This document shows, one piece after another, positions 1-6,347 of a stretch of DNA of 7,838 bases. The stretch covers positions 1-7,838 of the forward strand of contig JAUYES010000303.1 in NCBI GenBank assembly GCA_030691225.1, written 5' to 3'. The DNA comes from Holophaga sp. GTDB taxonomy: Bacteria; Acidobacteriota; Holophagae; Holophagales; Holophagaceae. The notes beneath the pieces were generated by a model, which was given only the letters and a program-made list of their open reading frames with translations, had not been told where the DNA came from and did not search any database. The translations under genes were made by a program, and so were the position numbers. The stretch's first letter is position 1. Every line of letters starts with the position of its first letter.

Positions 1-809
1 CCGCCTTGCTCCAACGCACCACGTTGCAACGGGTGGAGGTGAGCCTTGATCTTGAACCGAATCTGCCCTCGATCCTGGGTGAACCTAGCGCTCTCTCTAG
101 CACCATCATGAATCTCTGCATCAACGCCTTGGATGCGATGCCCAAGGGCGGTCGGTTGCGCCTTGCCACCCATCATTGTGAGGACCGGGTGGAACTGATC
201 GTGGAAGATAGCGGGGAAGGCATGAGCCAAGACGTTCAGAAGCGAGCGATGGAGCCCTTCTACACCACCAAGCCCGTTGGCAAAGGTACGGGTCTTGGGC
301 TGTCCATGGCCTACGGGATCCTTAAGGCCCATGGCGGGGCCATCGATATTCAAAGTGAACTTGGGCAGGGCACGCGGGTTCGGTTGAGCTTCCCCGTTGC
401 CCGCGCAGAGAGGGCAATGGGCGAGCCTCCAATGGTTTCCATCGCTCCAGCCCTGAAGGCTCTGAAGGTGCTTCTGGTGGATGACGACGAGCTCATTCGC
501 TCCTCGGTGCCTGCCATGCTCGAAACCTTGGGGCATCGTGCCGAGGTAGCGTCGGGCGGCCTCGAAGCGCTGCGGCGATTAGAAAGTGGGCTAGAGGTCG
601 ACTTGCTTATCTTGGACATGAACATGCCAGGCATGAGCGGGCTAGAAACCCTGGGTCGGGTGCGCTTGATTCGGCCTCACCTGCCCATCCTCGTGGCCAC
701 CGGTTTCAAGGAGACCGGACTCGATGAGATCCTCGCCCAGCACCAGGGCGTGTCAACACTTCCCAAGCCATACGGAATGGCTGATCTAGCCGCAAGATTG
801 CGGACCTAG
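1..809 (+). CDS. Hybrid sensor histidine kinase, C-terminal part (ATPase + receiver domain), 5' truncated
   Basis: Only the 3' end is in the window; the reading frame (first full codon at base 3) is open to the left edge, so the TTG at 6 is not a credible start. Counting residues from that TTG, a GHKL ATPase domain occupies about 8-132. It has the N box (LCINALDAM, with N36 and N40), the G1 box (VEDSGEGM, D68), the F box (EPFYTTKP) and the G2 box (GKGTGLGLSMAYGI). A CheY-like receiver follows at about 152-267: acidic pocket D159-D161, phospho-acceptor D204 (LILDMNMPG), T232 and K254 (LPKPY). The DHp domain and any sensor domains lie upstream. Family knowledge says such proteins autophosphorylate on His and pass the phosphate to the attached receiver. 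The NtrB-like ATPase followed by a receiver is typical of PAS-containing hybrid kinases. The signal sensed and the output partner cannot be told. No HPt domain follows; the gene stops at TAG 807-809, 167 bp before uvrC. Confidence 0.93.
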   Translation, partial: ALLQRTTLQRVEVSLDLEPNLPSILGEPSALSSTIMNLCINALDAMPKGGRLRLATHHCEDRVELIVEDSGEGMSQDVQKRAMEPFYTTKPVGKGTGLGLSMAYGILKAHGGAIDIQSELGQGTRVRLSFPVARAERAMGEPPMVSIAPALKALKVLLVDDDELIRSSVPAMLETLGHRAEVASGGLEALRRLESGLEVDLLILDMNMPGMSGLETLGRVRLIRPHLPILVATGFKETGLDEILAQHQGVSTLPKPYGMADLAARLRT

Positions 810-976
810 GCTCGACTATTTCGCCGTTCCAACGTGTTGTCGTGAACACAAAATCAAGGCTATGGCGCTGTCCTAGGGCTGTATTCTGGCTGCATGGACG
901 AGCGCAGGGCACAACTTGGTCGGATTCATCGTGATTTCCCCTCCCTTGATTCCTTGGGACAGGTTTTCCGATAGCC

Positions 977-2785
977 ATGGCGATTCGAACCAACATCGAA
1001 AAAAGTCCGGTCTTGAAACGCAAGTTGGCGGATCTGCCCAAATCGCCCGGCGTTTATCTCTACCGTGATCAGGAAGCCAACCTGCTCTACGTAGGCAAGG
1101 CCAAGGTGTTGCGCAATCGGGTCAAGAGCTATTTCCAGCAGCAAAATCTGGACGCCAAGACCCGCCGACTCGTGGGCCGCATTTGGGATCTGGAATTCAT
1201 CGTTTGCGAAACCGAGTTGGAAGCCTTGGTGTTGGAGAACAACCTGATCAAGGAGCACTTTCCGCCATTCAATATCTTGCTGCGGGACGACAAGAGCTAT
1301 CCCTACGTGAAACTCACCTGGAAAGACGATTTCCCCCAAGCCTTTGTCACGCGCCGAGTGGTGAAGGATGGCTCGCTATACTTCGGCCCGTTCTTTCCGG
1401 CCAGCACGGCCTACCGCACCGTGGAATTGGTGTATCGGTTCTTTCAAGTGCGCGATTGCGATTTGGTGATCGATGGCAAACGGGCGAGAGCCTGCATGAA
1501 ATACCAGCTCCACCGCTGCACGGCGCCCTGCATCGGCGTGGTGAATGCCGAGGCATACCGAGAACAGGCCAAAGAAGCGCGCCTTTTCCTGGAAGGCAAG
1601 CGCGACGAACTGAAGTCGCGGTTGGAAACGGCCATGTGGAAAGCCGCAGAGAATCATGCTTTCGAACAGGCCGCCCAGCACCGGGATTCCTTGCAGCAAT
1701 TGGACGCTTGGTTTACGAAACAAAAGGTCGCCACCGTGGATCAGGAGGATATGGATCTCTTTGGTAGTGCGGTGCTGGATGGTCGGGCTTGCATCCATCG
1801 GTTGGTGATGCGCGAAGGTCGCATGGTGGGGAGAAAAGAGTACTTGCTGGACGAAGTGGAGTCCTTCGACGGCGCTTTGTTGGCGCAGGTGCTTCAGCGC
1901 ATCTATGCCGTGGAGCCTGTGCCAGCGCGTCTTTTGGTGGAAGTGGAACCCGACGATATGGAATTGCTGCGGGATTGGCTGGGGGGTATGCGCGGTTCCA
2001 AACCCACCATCCGCGTGCCACAGAAGGGCGAAAAATTGGATCTTCTGGCCATGGCTCAGGAAAACGCTCGTTTGGCTCTGGAGCGAAAATTTGAGCCCGC
2101 ACGTCTCAATCAGGCGGTGTTAGAGGGTTTGCAGGCATTCCTGGGATTGGCGCACCTGCCACGGCGCATCGAATGCTTCGATATCAGCCACGGTCAGGGA
2201 CGCGAAGTTGTTTCTTCCTGTGTGGTCTTTACGGATGGTATTCCCGACAAGGCCAACTACCGTCGCTTCAAACTCTCCAACGAGCAAAACGACGATTTTG
2301 CCAACATGCAAGAGACCGTAAATCGACGGTACCGCAGGTTGCGCGATGAGAACCGTGAGATGCCCGATCTGGTGTTGATCGATGGCGGCCTAGGCCAATT
2401 GCATGCGGCACAGGAGGCGCTGCACGAGCTGGAACTAGATCATTTGGAACTTGGCTCGTTGGCGAAGAAGGAGGAATTGGTTTATCGGCCGGGTTCCTCT
2501 GAACCGCTGCGCATTCCGAAATCGAGCCCGGTGTTGCAATTGCTCCAGCGCATTCGGGACGAGGCGCATCGTTTCGCCATCACCTACCACCGCGCCTTGC
2601 GGGCCAAGCGCACGCTGCAAACTGAATTGACGCAGATCCCGGGCATCGGTGATGCAACCGCCAAGAAATTGCTCCAGGCCTTTGGCAGTGTCACCAAAGT
2701 TCGGGAAGCTGGTATTAGCGATCTGGAAAGCGCTGTGGGCAAGGCTGCAGCTCAGAAGGTGCAGGCCTGGCGCACTAAGTCGTAG
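977..2785 (+). CDS. uvrC: UvrABC excinuclease subunit C
   Basis: 602 aa, close to the usual ~600-610 aa. UvrC makes both incisions flanking a bulky DNA lesion after UvrA/UvrB recognition. Domain order is canonical. A GIY-YIG nuclease (about 22-100) has GVY 25-27, YVG 38-40, R47 and the metal-binding E87 in LVLENNLIK; it makes the 3' cut. Four cysteines (C161, C173, C181, C185) have spacings of 12, 8 and 4, matching the Fe-S cluster cysteines of E. coli UvrC. A UvrB-binding UVR segment lies at about 207-243. The RNase H-like domain for the 5' cut has D402 (FDISH), D469 (LIDGG) and H531 (DEAHRFA). The C-terminal tandem helix-hairpin-helix is at about 550-600 (IPGIGDATAKKLLQAFGS). All expected catalytic residues are present, so it should be active. 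The ATG at 977 gives the normal N-terminal length before GVY. Its Shine-Dalgarno is poor: the nearest purine stretch (GGGACAGG) is about 13 bases upstream. It stands alone, with a hairpin just past the stop. Confidence 0.98.
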   Translation: MAIRTNIEKSPVLKRKLADLPKSPGVYLYRDQEANLLYVGKAKVLRNRVKSYFQQQNLDAKTRRLVGRIWDLEFIVCETELEALVLENNLIKEHFPPFNILLRDDKSYPYVKLTWKDDFPQAFVTRRVVKDGSLYFGPFFPASTAYRTVELVYRFFQVRDCDLVIDGKRARACMKYQLHRCTAPCIGVVNAEAYREQAKEARLFLEGKRDELKSRLETAMWKAAENHAFEQAAQHRDSLQQLDAWFTKQKVATVDQEDMDLFGSAVLDGRACIHRLVMREGRMVGRKEYLLDEVESFDGALLAQVLQRIYAVEPVPARLLVEVEPDDMELLRDWLGGMRGSKPTIRVPQKGEKLDLLAMAQENARLALERKFEPARLNQAVLEGLQAFLGLAHLPRRIECFDISHGQGREVVSSCVVFTDGIPDKANYRRFKLSNEQNDDFANMQETVNRRYRRLRDENREMPDLVLIDGGLGQLHAAQEALHELELDHLELGSLAKKEELVYRPGSSEPLRIPKSSPVLQLLQRIRDEAHRFAITYHRALRAKRTLQTELTQIPGIGDATAKKLLQAFGSVTKVREAGISDLESAVGKAAAQKVQAWRTKS

Positions 2786-2795
2786 CGACAAAACT

Positions 2796-2811
2796 GGACC
2801 GATGGCGGTCC
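2796..2811. terminator. Hairpin between convergent uvrC and Sel1 genes, probable bidirectional terminator
   Basis: GGACCG at 2796-2801 and CGGTCC at 2806-2811 form a perfect 6-bp stem with a 4-base loop. It lies 10 bases after the uvrC stop and abuts the stop codon of the minus-strand gene (2812-2814). Read on the minus strand, the stem is followed by AGTTTTG, a short U-tract. On the plus strand the tail (TTAAGGTTT) is weaker. It is therefore more convincing as the terminator of the scpA-Sel1 operon than of uvrC. The stem is short, so efficiency is uncertain. Confidence 0.55.
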
Positions 2812-3792
2812 TTAAGGTTTGATTCCCTCAAGGGCGAGCAGATCCTTCTTGGCGGCCTTGCTGCCAGCTTCGGCGGCCTTGCGGTACCAGCGAAGCCCTT
2901 CTTCCCGATTCGGGGGCACATTCAGGCCGTTGAAATACATAACGCCCAGGGTTCGCATGGCGGCTGCGTCACCCTTTTGGGCCTTGTCGTAGTATCCGCG
3001 AAGGGCAGGAGGAATTTCTACCACGGGCGCTTGAGTCTCGGGAGGTGTTACGGGGTCGGGGTTCGCTGGAACCTCGGCAGGTGCTTCTTCGGTTTTTTGG
3101 GAGGACGGGTCGCCAAGACCCAGGAGCTCCGGCTTTACAAGGTAGGTTCCGCCAACTCCTCCACCGAGGAGCAGGGCCGCGGCCGCAGCCCAGACCCAGC
3201 CTGGGATTCCTCGTTTGGTGGTGGCGGGCAGGGGTGGGGCTTGGTGATGCGCAAGCTGAATTTCGGGGATATCGTGGGTTCGCTTGGGATCTTCGGCCAT
3301 GGGCAGGCCAACGGAAAGGACTTGCGTTTCTGCCGGGGGCAACGGTTCGCCGGTGCTGCAAATCTGGGTGACAGAGGCCGGGGGCGCCACGGCTAAGACT
3401 TGCGTTTGCTGCGGATCTTGGGCGCTCACATTCAGACTCGCCTCGGCAGCGGGAACTACGGCCAGAACTTGGGTTCGCTGCGGGTCACCGGCAGGAAGAA
3501 TCAACGTTGTATCCGTGGAAGGTGCCACCGGAAGGGCTGGAATGGTTTCCTGAATTTCAGGAGGCGTCGGCTCGCCGGTCTTCATGGAACGGGTCGCGTC
3601 GGGAACCCCAAGAATTGACAAGATCTCCGTTTCAGCTCCACGCAAGGCCATCTGGATCGGCAGCGCCTGGGTGGCATCCTCGTCCCGGGGGGGCGGGGCT
3701 TCGAGCATGGAGAGCTCCGGCGGCAGGACGATCAAGGGTTGGGTGTCTTGCTTGGGTAAGGGAAACTTTTGGGTGGATTCGGAATCGCTCAT
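2812..3792 (-). CDS. Sel1-repeat membrane-anchored protein with long disordered, threonine-motif-rich N-terminus
   Basis: 326 aa from ATG 3792 (MSDSES...). A TTG at 3810 would add six residues, but the ATG has GGGA upstream and is preferred. Residues 1-193 are rich in Pro, Ala, Thr, Gln and Glu and look disordered, with recurrent T-x-x-L/I motifs (T17, T41, T55, T96, T107, T130, T156, T172). One hydrophobic helix (about 197-218) follows a basic KR pair (193-194). With no signal peptide, the positive-inside rule predicts the disordered part in the cytoplasm and the C-terminus outside. Residues 220-262 are a Pro/Glu-rich linker. Residues 265-320 carry one full Sel1/TPR-like repeat (GDAAAMRTLGVMYFNG ... 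WYRKAAEAGS) and the beginning of another (KAAKKDLLAL). Sel1 repeats are helical protein-protein interaction units; the partner is unknown. It starts 38 bases after the scpA stop and is probably co-transcribed with it, but nothing links it to SMC function. No gene name is recognised. Confidence 0.85.
   Translation of the reverse strand: MSDSESTQKFPLPKQDTQPLIVLPPELSMLEAPPPRDEDATQALPIQMALRGAETEILSILGVPDATRSMKTGEPTPPEIQETIPALPVAPSTDTTLILPAGDPQRTQVLAVVPAAEASLNVSAQDPQQTQVLAVAPPASVTQICSTGEPLPPAETQVLSVGLPMAEDPKRTHDIPEIQLAHHQAPPLPATTKRGIPGWVWAAAAALLLGGGVGGTYLVKPELLGLGDPSSQKTEEAPAEVPANPDPVTPPETQAPVVEIPPALRGYYDKAQKGDAAAMRTLGVMYFNGLNVPPNREEGLRWYRKAAEAGSKAAKKDLLALEGIKP
3268..3744 (-). repeat. Coding region of recurrent T-x-x-[L/I] peptide motifs, including a duplicated DPQ-TQVLAV unit
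   Basis: Within the disordered half of the Sel1 protein eight short motifs recur: TQPL, TQAL, TEIL, TLIL, TQVL (three copies) and THDI. The clearest duplication is DPQRTQVLAV (coded at 3457-3486) and DPQQTQVLAV (3388-3417), 23 residues apart; a third, ETQVLSVG, starts 26 residues later. The two DNA copies are similar but have diverged at several codon positions. The repeat is therefore kept at protein level rather than being a recent DNA duplication. Confidence 0.6.
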
Positions 3793-3830
3793 GGGGTTTC
3801 CCAGGGACAAAGGACTCGTTGAAGATTCGT

Positions 3831-4622
3831 TCAGGCGGCCTGAACCCTGATTTCCCCAAAGGCTTCGGATTGGACCAGCTTGACCTTGCCGGTGCGCATG
3901 AGTTCCAGCAGGGCCAAAAACGTGATCACGAGATCATCCCGTGTTTGGGCGGTGGCCAGCAGACCGCTGAAGGGCAACCAGAGACCACCGTCGAGTTCCT
4001 TCAGAACCTCGGCAATGCGCTGGTCTAGGGTTTTGGGCGGTGTGCGCACTTCCACCGGTGGTGGGGGCAGCAGGCGCTTCAGGGCCTCGCGGTAGGCACC
4101 CAGGAGATCCACCAGGGTGGCTCGAATGGGCTGGTCCTCCACGCGGGCATGTTCCTGAATATCCATGCCCTTGGTAAAGACCACCGCCTGCCATTCGCCT
4201 TCGCGCAGCACCAATTCCTTGGTGGCTTCCTTCAGGGCTTGGTAGCTGAGGAGCCGCTGAATTAATTCTTCGCGGGGATCAGCCTCTTCGCCCTCTTCGG
4301 CGGGCAGGGACGGCAGCATCAGGCGCGATTTGATCTGGATGAGCTGGGCGGCCATGGCGATGAATTCCGCGGCGATTTCCAGGTTCAACTCTTCCATGAG
4401 CAGCAGGTAGTCCATGTACTGCCGAGTCACATCGGCCATGGGCAGATCGAGAATATCCAGCTTGTGCTCGCGAATCAGGTGCAGCAGAAGATCCAACGGA
4501 CCCTCGAAGGCATCCAGTTGCAGCGACAGATCGCGAAACTTTGTCTCGAAGCCCTTGGGGGATTCGAAAGTCCTTGATACTTCGGACGGGGTTTCCTGAG
4601 GGATTTCATCCATAGCCTCCAT
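3831..4622 (-). CDS. scpA: Segregation and condensation protein A (kleisin of the SMC complex)
   Basis: 263 aa from ATG 4622, typical for ScpA. ScpA is the kleisin that bridges the two heads of the SMC dimer and, with ScpB, forms bacterial condensin for chromosome compaction and segregation. The N-terminal SMC-neck-binding region has the family signature from about residue 34 (LQLDAFEGPLDLLLHLI, then HKLDILDLPMADVTRQYMDYL). A middle acidic linker (EEGEEADPREE) follows. The C-terminal winged helix that binds the SMC cap is at about 200-260 (DDLVITFLALLELMRTGKVKLVQSEAFGEI). Start choice: ATG 4622 has AAGAGG four bases upstream; ATG 4613 has GGAGG only two bases upstream, too close; an in-frame TTG at 4637 has no advantage. 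The 22 or so residues before the conserved core are polar and poorly conserved. The usual partner scpB is not the next gene; a Sel1 protein follows instead. It diverges from lipA with 57 bp between the starts. Confidence 0.96.
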   Translation of the reverse strand: MEAMDEIPQETPSEVSRTFESPKGFETKFRDLSLQLDAFEGPLDLLLHLIREHKLDILDLPMADVTRQYMDYLLLMEELNLEIAAEFIAMAAQLIQIKSRLMLPSLPAEEGEEADPREELIQRLLSYQALKEATKELVLREGEWQAVVFTKGMDIQEHARVEDQPIRATLVDLLGAYREALKRLLPPPPVEVRTPPKTLDQRIAEVLKELDGGLWLPFSGLLATAQTRDDLVITFLALLELMRTGKVKLVQSEAFGEIRVQAA

Positions 4623-4679
4623 TCTACCTCTTCCCAAATCGATGGAGAGAAATCACCTGGATCCGGCATCCTAGGTGGT

Positions 4680-5573
4680 ATGGCACGTCCCCCCGTTCTT
4701 CCCGGACCCCGGCCCTCGTGGCTGAAAATCAAAGTCCCCGCGGCCGAAGTCACCGCCGAGGTGGAGCGGCTGATGCGCTCCAAGAAACTCGTAACAGTCT
4801 GCGAAGAGGCCCGTTGCCCCAATCAGCACGAATGTTGGGGCATTCATCGCACGGCCACCTTCATGTTGCTGGGGGAGACCTGCACGCGGCATTGCGGTTT
4901 TTGCAATATCGGCAAGGGCAAGCCCGGCGAGGTGGACCCCGGCGAGCCTCAGCGCGTGGCCGAGGCCGTAGCGACTCTGGGGCTGAAATTTGCAGTGGTG
5001 ACCAGCGTGAACCGCGATGACCTGCCCGATGGCGGTGCCGATCATTTCGCCCAGACCATCCGATGGATCCGCACCCTGCTGCCGGAATGTGGCGTGGAGG
5101 TTCTGATCCCCGATTTCCAAGGTCGTCAGTCCGATTTGCTGACCGTGCTTACCGCCAAGCCCGATGTGCTGAACCACAACGTGGAGACGATTCCACGCCT
5201 CTACAAGCGAGTGCGCCCCGATGCCAACTACGGCCAGAGCATGACCCTGCTTTCCCGCGCCGCTACCTGGCGCGATACCAACGCCCCGGATACCCGCATC
5301 AAAAGCGGCATCATGGTGGGCCTGGGCGAAACGCCCGAAGAAGTGCTGGATCTCATGAAGGACTGGCGGGAAAGCCGCGTGGATATCGCCACCCTGGGCC
5401 AGTATCTGCCGCCATCCGAGCACCATTTGCCCCTGGTGCGTTTTGTGGAACCCGAGGAGTTTGAGATGTATCGGCGTAAAGGCCAGGAAATGGGCTTTCA
5501 GAAAGTCCAGTCGGCGCCGCTCGTGCGCAGCAGCTATCACGCGGCGGAGAGCTTTGCTCCTACTGTGGGCTGA
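4680..5573 (+). CDS. lipA: Lipoyl synthase, radical SAM
   Basis: 297 aa, within the family's usual ~290-320. LipA inserts two sulfurs at C6 and C8 of a protein-bound octanoyl group, making the lipoyl cofactor of pyruvate and 2-oxoglutarate dehydrogenases and the glycine cleavage H protein. Both clusters are encoded. The auxiliary [4Fe-4S] cysteines are C41, C46 and C52 (CEEARCPNQHEC); this cluster is consumed as the sulfur source. The radical-SAM C-x3-C-x2-C is C68, C72, C75 (CTRHCGFC). The C-terminal RSSYHA motif (283-288) supplies the serine ligand of the auxiliary cluster. Other family signatures are VTSVNRDDLPDGGA (108-120), NHNVET (165-170) and IKSGIMVGLGET (207-218). ATG 4680 is preceded by AGGTGG at 4673-4678, effective spacing short. 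No lipB or dehydrogenase subunit gene is next to it. A long minus-strand open frame over this gene is a codon shadow. Confidence 0.98.
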   Translation: MARPPVLPGPRPSWLKIKVPAAEVTAEVERLMRSKKLVTVCEEARCPNQHECWGIHRTATFMLLGETCTRHCGFCNIGKGKPGEVDPGEPQRVAEAVATLGLKFAVVTSVNRDDLPDGGADHFAQTIRWIRTLLPECGVEVLIPDFQGRQSDLLTVLTAKPDVLNHNVETIPRLYKRVRPDANYGQSMTLLSRAATWRDTNAPDTRIKSGIMVGLGETPEEVLDLMKDWRESRVDIATLGQYLPPSEHHLPLVRFVEPEEFEMYRRKGQEMGFQKVQSAPLVRSSYHAAESFAPTVG

Positions 5574-5612
5574 GATGGCTCTTCTTCATGGAGCCGAAAG
5601 CCAATGGGGCGG

Positions 5613-5930
5613 TCAGAACCCCGTCAGCAATAAATCGATGGCTTGAATAAGCTCTCCACGGGCGGCAGACAAATCGCCAACGATGGTGCCGAGCTCCCGC
5701 TGATGTATGCCTGCCATTTCCGGGACCATGGCGATCAGGGGTTTGTTTTTTAACCGCACCACGGGTGTTAGACGCGTCATGGTCTTGGAGTGAACGATCC
5801 CTTGGCGGTACAAGGGCACGACCATTCGGGTTGCAAGGACAGAAATAACGTCCGATTGCACATCCAGCAGGTACGGGACATCGCCTTTCGTTCTGGGATT
5901 AGGATTCTCGTGGACCGAAAATTGAGCCAT
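5613..5930 (-). CDS. ccdB: CcdB-family toxin (DNA gyrase poison family)
   Basis: 105 aa, against 101 for the F-plasmid protein. CcdB is a small homodimeric toxin that traps DNA gyrase on cleaved DNA and is neutralised by CcdA. The conserved core is plain: YLLDVQSDVIS (20-30), TRMVVPL (34-40), LTPVVRL (54-60), an EMAGI segment, and the C-terminal GDLSAARGELIQAIDLLLTGF region, each aligning by eye with F-plasmid CcdB (VDVQSDII, RRMVIPL, LYPVV, INLMFWGI). The start ATG (5930-5928) overlaps the ccdA stop by one base (TGATG), implying translational coupling, and has its own AGGA seven bases upstream inside ccdA. Odd point: the last three residues are T103-G104-F105 where the plasmid toxin has W-G-I, so the tryptophan central to gyrase poisoning is absent. 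I recall that chromosomal homologues often end in x-G-F, so this need not mean inactivity. Confidence 0.92.
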   Translation of the reverse strand: MAQFSVHENPNPRTKGDVPYLLDVQSDVISVLATRMVVPLYRQGIVHSKTMTRLTPVVRLKNKPLIAMVPEMAGIHQRELGTIVGDLSAARGELIQAIDLLLTGF

Positions 5931-6175
5931 CAGAATGTCCTGCTGCCATCACTGAAGACGCCCTGGGCTTCAACGCGTGCGTTGTATGCCTCGATGGCTT
6001 CGGCATTTTCCTTCAGCCAGCGTTCGGCCATGGAAATCTTCACTGCCTGAGCAAGGGCATTCTCCGCAATGCTGGAGAGGTTTAGGCCTAGATCCTTGCC
6101 CATCTTCAATAGGTCGCTATTGAGGCTCAAATTGACGGGTTTTTTTGAGGCATCGATCCGGTATCCCGCAAACAT
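5930..6175 (-). CDS. ccdA: CcdA-family antitoxin
   Basis: 81 aa from ATG 6175, slightly longer than the 72-aa F-plasmid CcdA. The N-terminal half (about 12-48, PVNLSLNSDLLKMGKDLGLNLSSIAENALAQAV) reads as a ribbon-helix-helix DNA-binding and dimerisation domain. It starts with a strand of alternating residues and two helices. The C-terminal half (AERWLKENAEAIEAYNARVEAQGVFSD) matches the toxin-binding tail of CcdA (AERWKAENQEGM...NGSFAD), which is unfolded when free and open to protease attack. Its known roles are neutralising CcdB and, with it, repressing their own promoter. Start choice: ATG 6175 has GGAG six bases upstream; an in-frame ATG at 6187 lies in the operator palindrome and has no ribosome site. 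The gene overlaps ccdB by one base, giving the usual antitoxin-first order. Confidence 0.92.
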   Translation of the reverse strand: MFAGYRIDASKKPVNLSLNSDLLKMGKDLGLNLSSIAENALAQAVKISMAERWLKENAEAIEAYNARVEAQGVFSDGSRTF

Positions 6176-6185
6176 GGTTTTCTCC

Positions 6186-6213
6186 ATTCATGATGCGTAT
6201 GAATCATGCGCAT
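6186..6213. promoter_or_regulatory. Nested palindromes, probable CcdA/CcdB operator
   Basis: Three overlapping symmetric elements lie directly upstream of ccdA: ATTCAT (6186-6191) with ATGAAT (6199-6204), 7-base spacer; CATGAT (6189-6194) with ATCATG (6203-6208), 8-base spacer; and the perfect palindrome ATGCGCAT (6206-6213). They cover the predicted -10 box and start point. Ribbon-helix-helix antitoxins bind short palindromic half-sites in their own promoters, so this is the natural operator. Which repeat is the true site is inference. Confidence 0.55.
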
Positions 6214-6231
6214 TGATCTTGCGCCTGTCAA
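6203..6231 (-). promoter_or_regulatory. Sigma-70-type promoter of ccdAB
   Basis: Read on the minus strand there is a perfect -35 TTGACA (6231-6226), a 17-base spacer, and a -10 CATGAT (6208-6203, 4 of 6 to TATAAT). Transcription would begin near 6196, giving a leader of about 20 bases before the ccdA ATG at 6175. The -10 box is part of an inverted repeat, which suits repression by the CcdA/CcdB complex. No experimental start is known. Confidence 0.65.
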
Positions 6232-6347
6232 TAGGTATTGGGCAAAGGGTGATAACGGATAGTTCTCGAATGACATCATTTCCCGTGTTCTATTGGTGGA
6301 CGGTCTTTTCCCTTGCCCCCCACAAAACCCCATCCCAGACTCGATCC

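Noticed and set aside
837..866. TTGTCG, 18 bases, TATGGC as a uvrC promoter
   Set aside because: Both boxes match poorly and such matches are expected by chance; the 810-976 gap shows nothing firmer.
926..1339. Minus-strand frames over the 5' part of uvrC and in the HK-uvrC gap
   Set aside because: They overlap strongly conserved uvrC codons and have no ribosome site or familiar motif.
4671..5540. A 289-codon minus-strand open frame opposite lipA
   Set aside because: It is a shadow of a GC-rich gene: lipA on the other strand has every family motif, and the antisense product has no recognisable domain and odd composition.
5577..5595. GGCTC/GAGCC hairpin after lipA as a terminator
   Set aside because: Only a 5-bp stem with a 9-base loop and no following T-run.
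5606..5622. GGGG/CCCC inverted repeat at the end of ccdB as a terminator
   Set aside because: Only a 4-bp stem, partly inside the coding region, with no T-run on either side.
4636..5641. AAATCGATGG present at 4636-4645 and at 5632-5641, as possible insertion-flanking repeats
   Set aside because: Ten bases only; the second copy is ccdB coding sequence and the pair encloses lipA rather than ccdAB, so chance is the better explanation.
6069..6347. A 93-codon N-terminal extension of the dehydrogenase frame
   Set aside because: It runs antisense through ccdA, adds nothing resembling the enzyme family, and the ATG at 6348 begins exactly where the first beta strand should.
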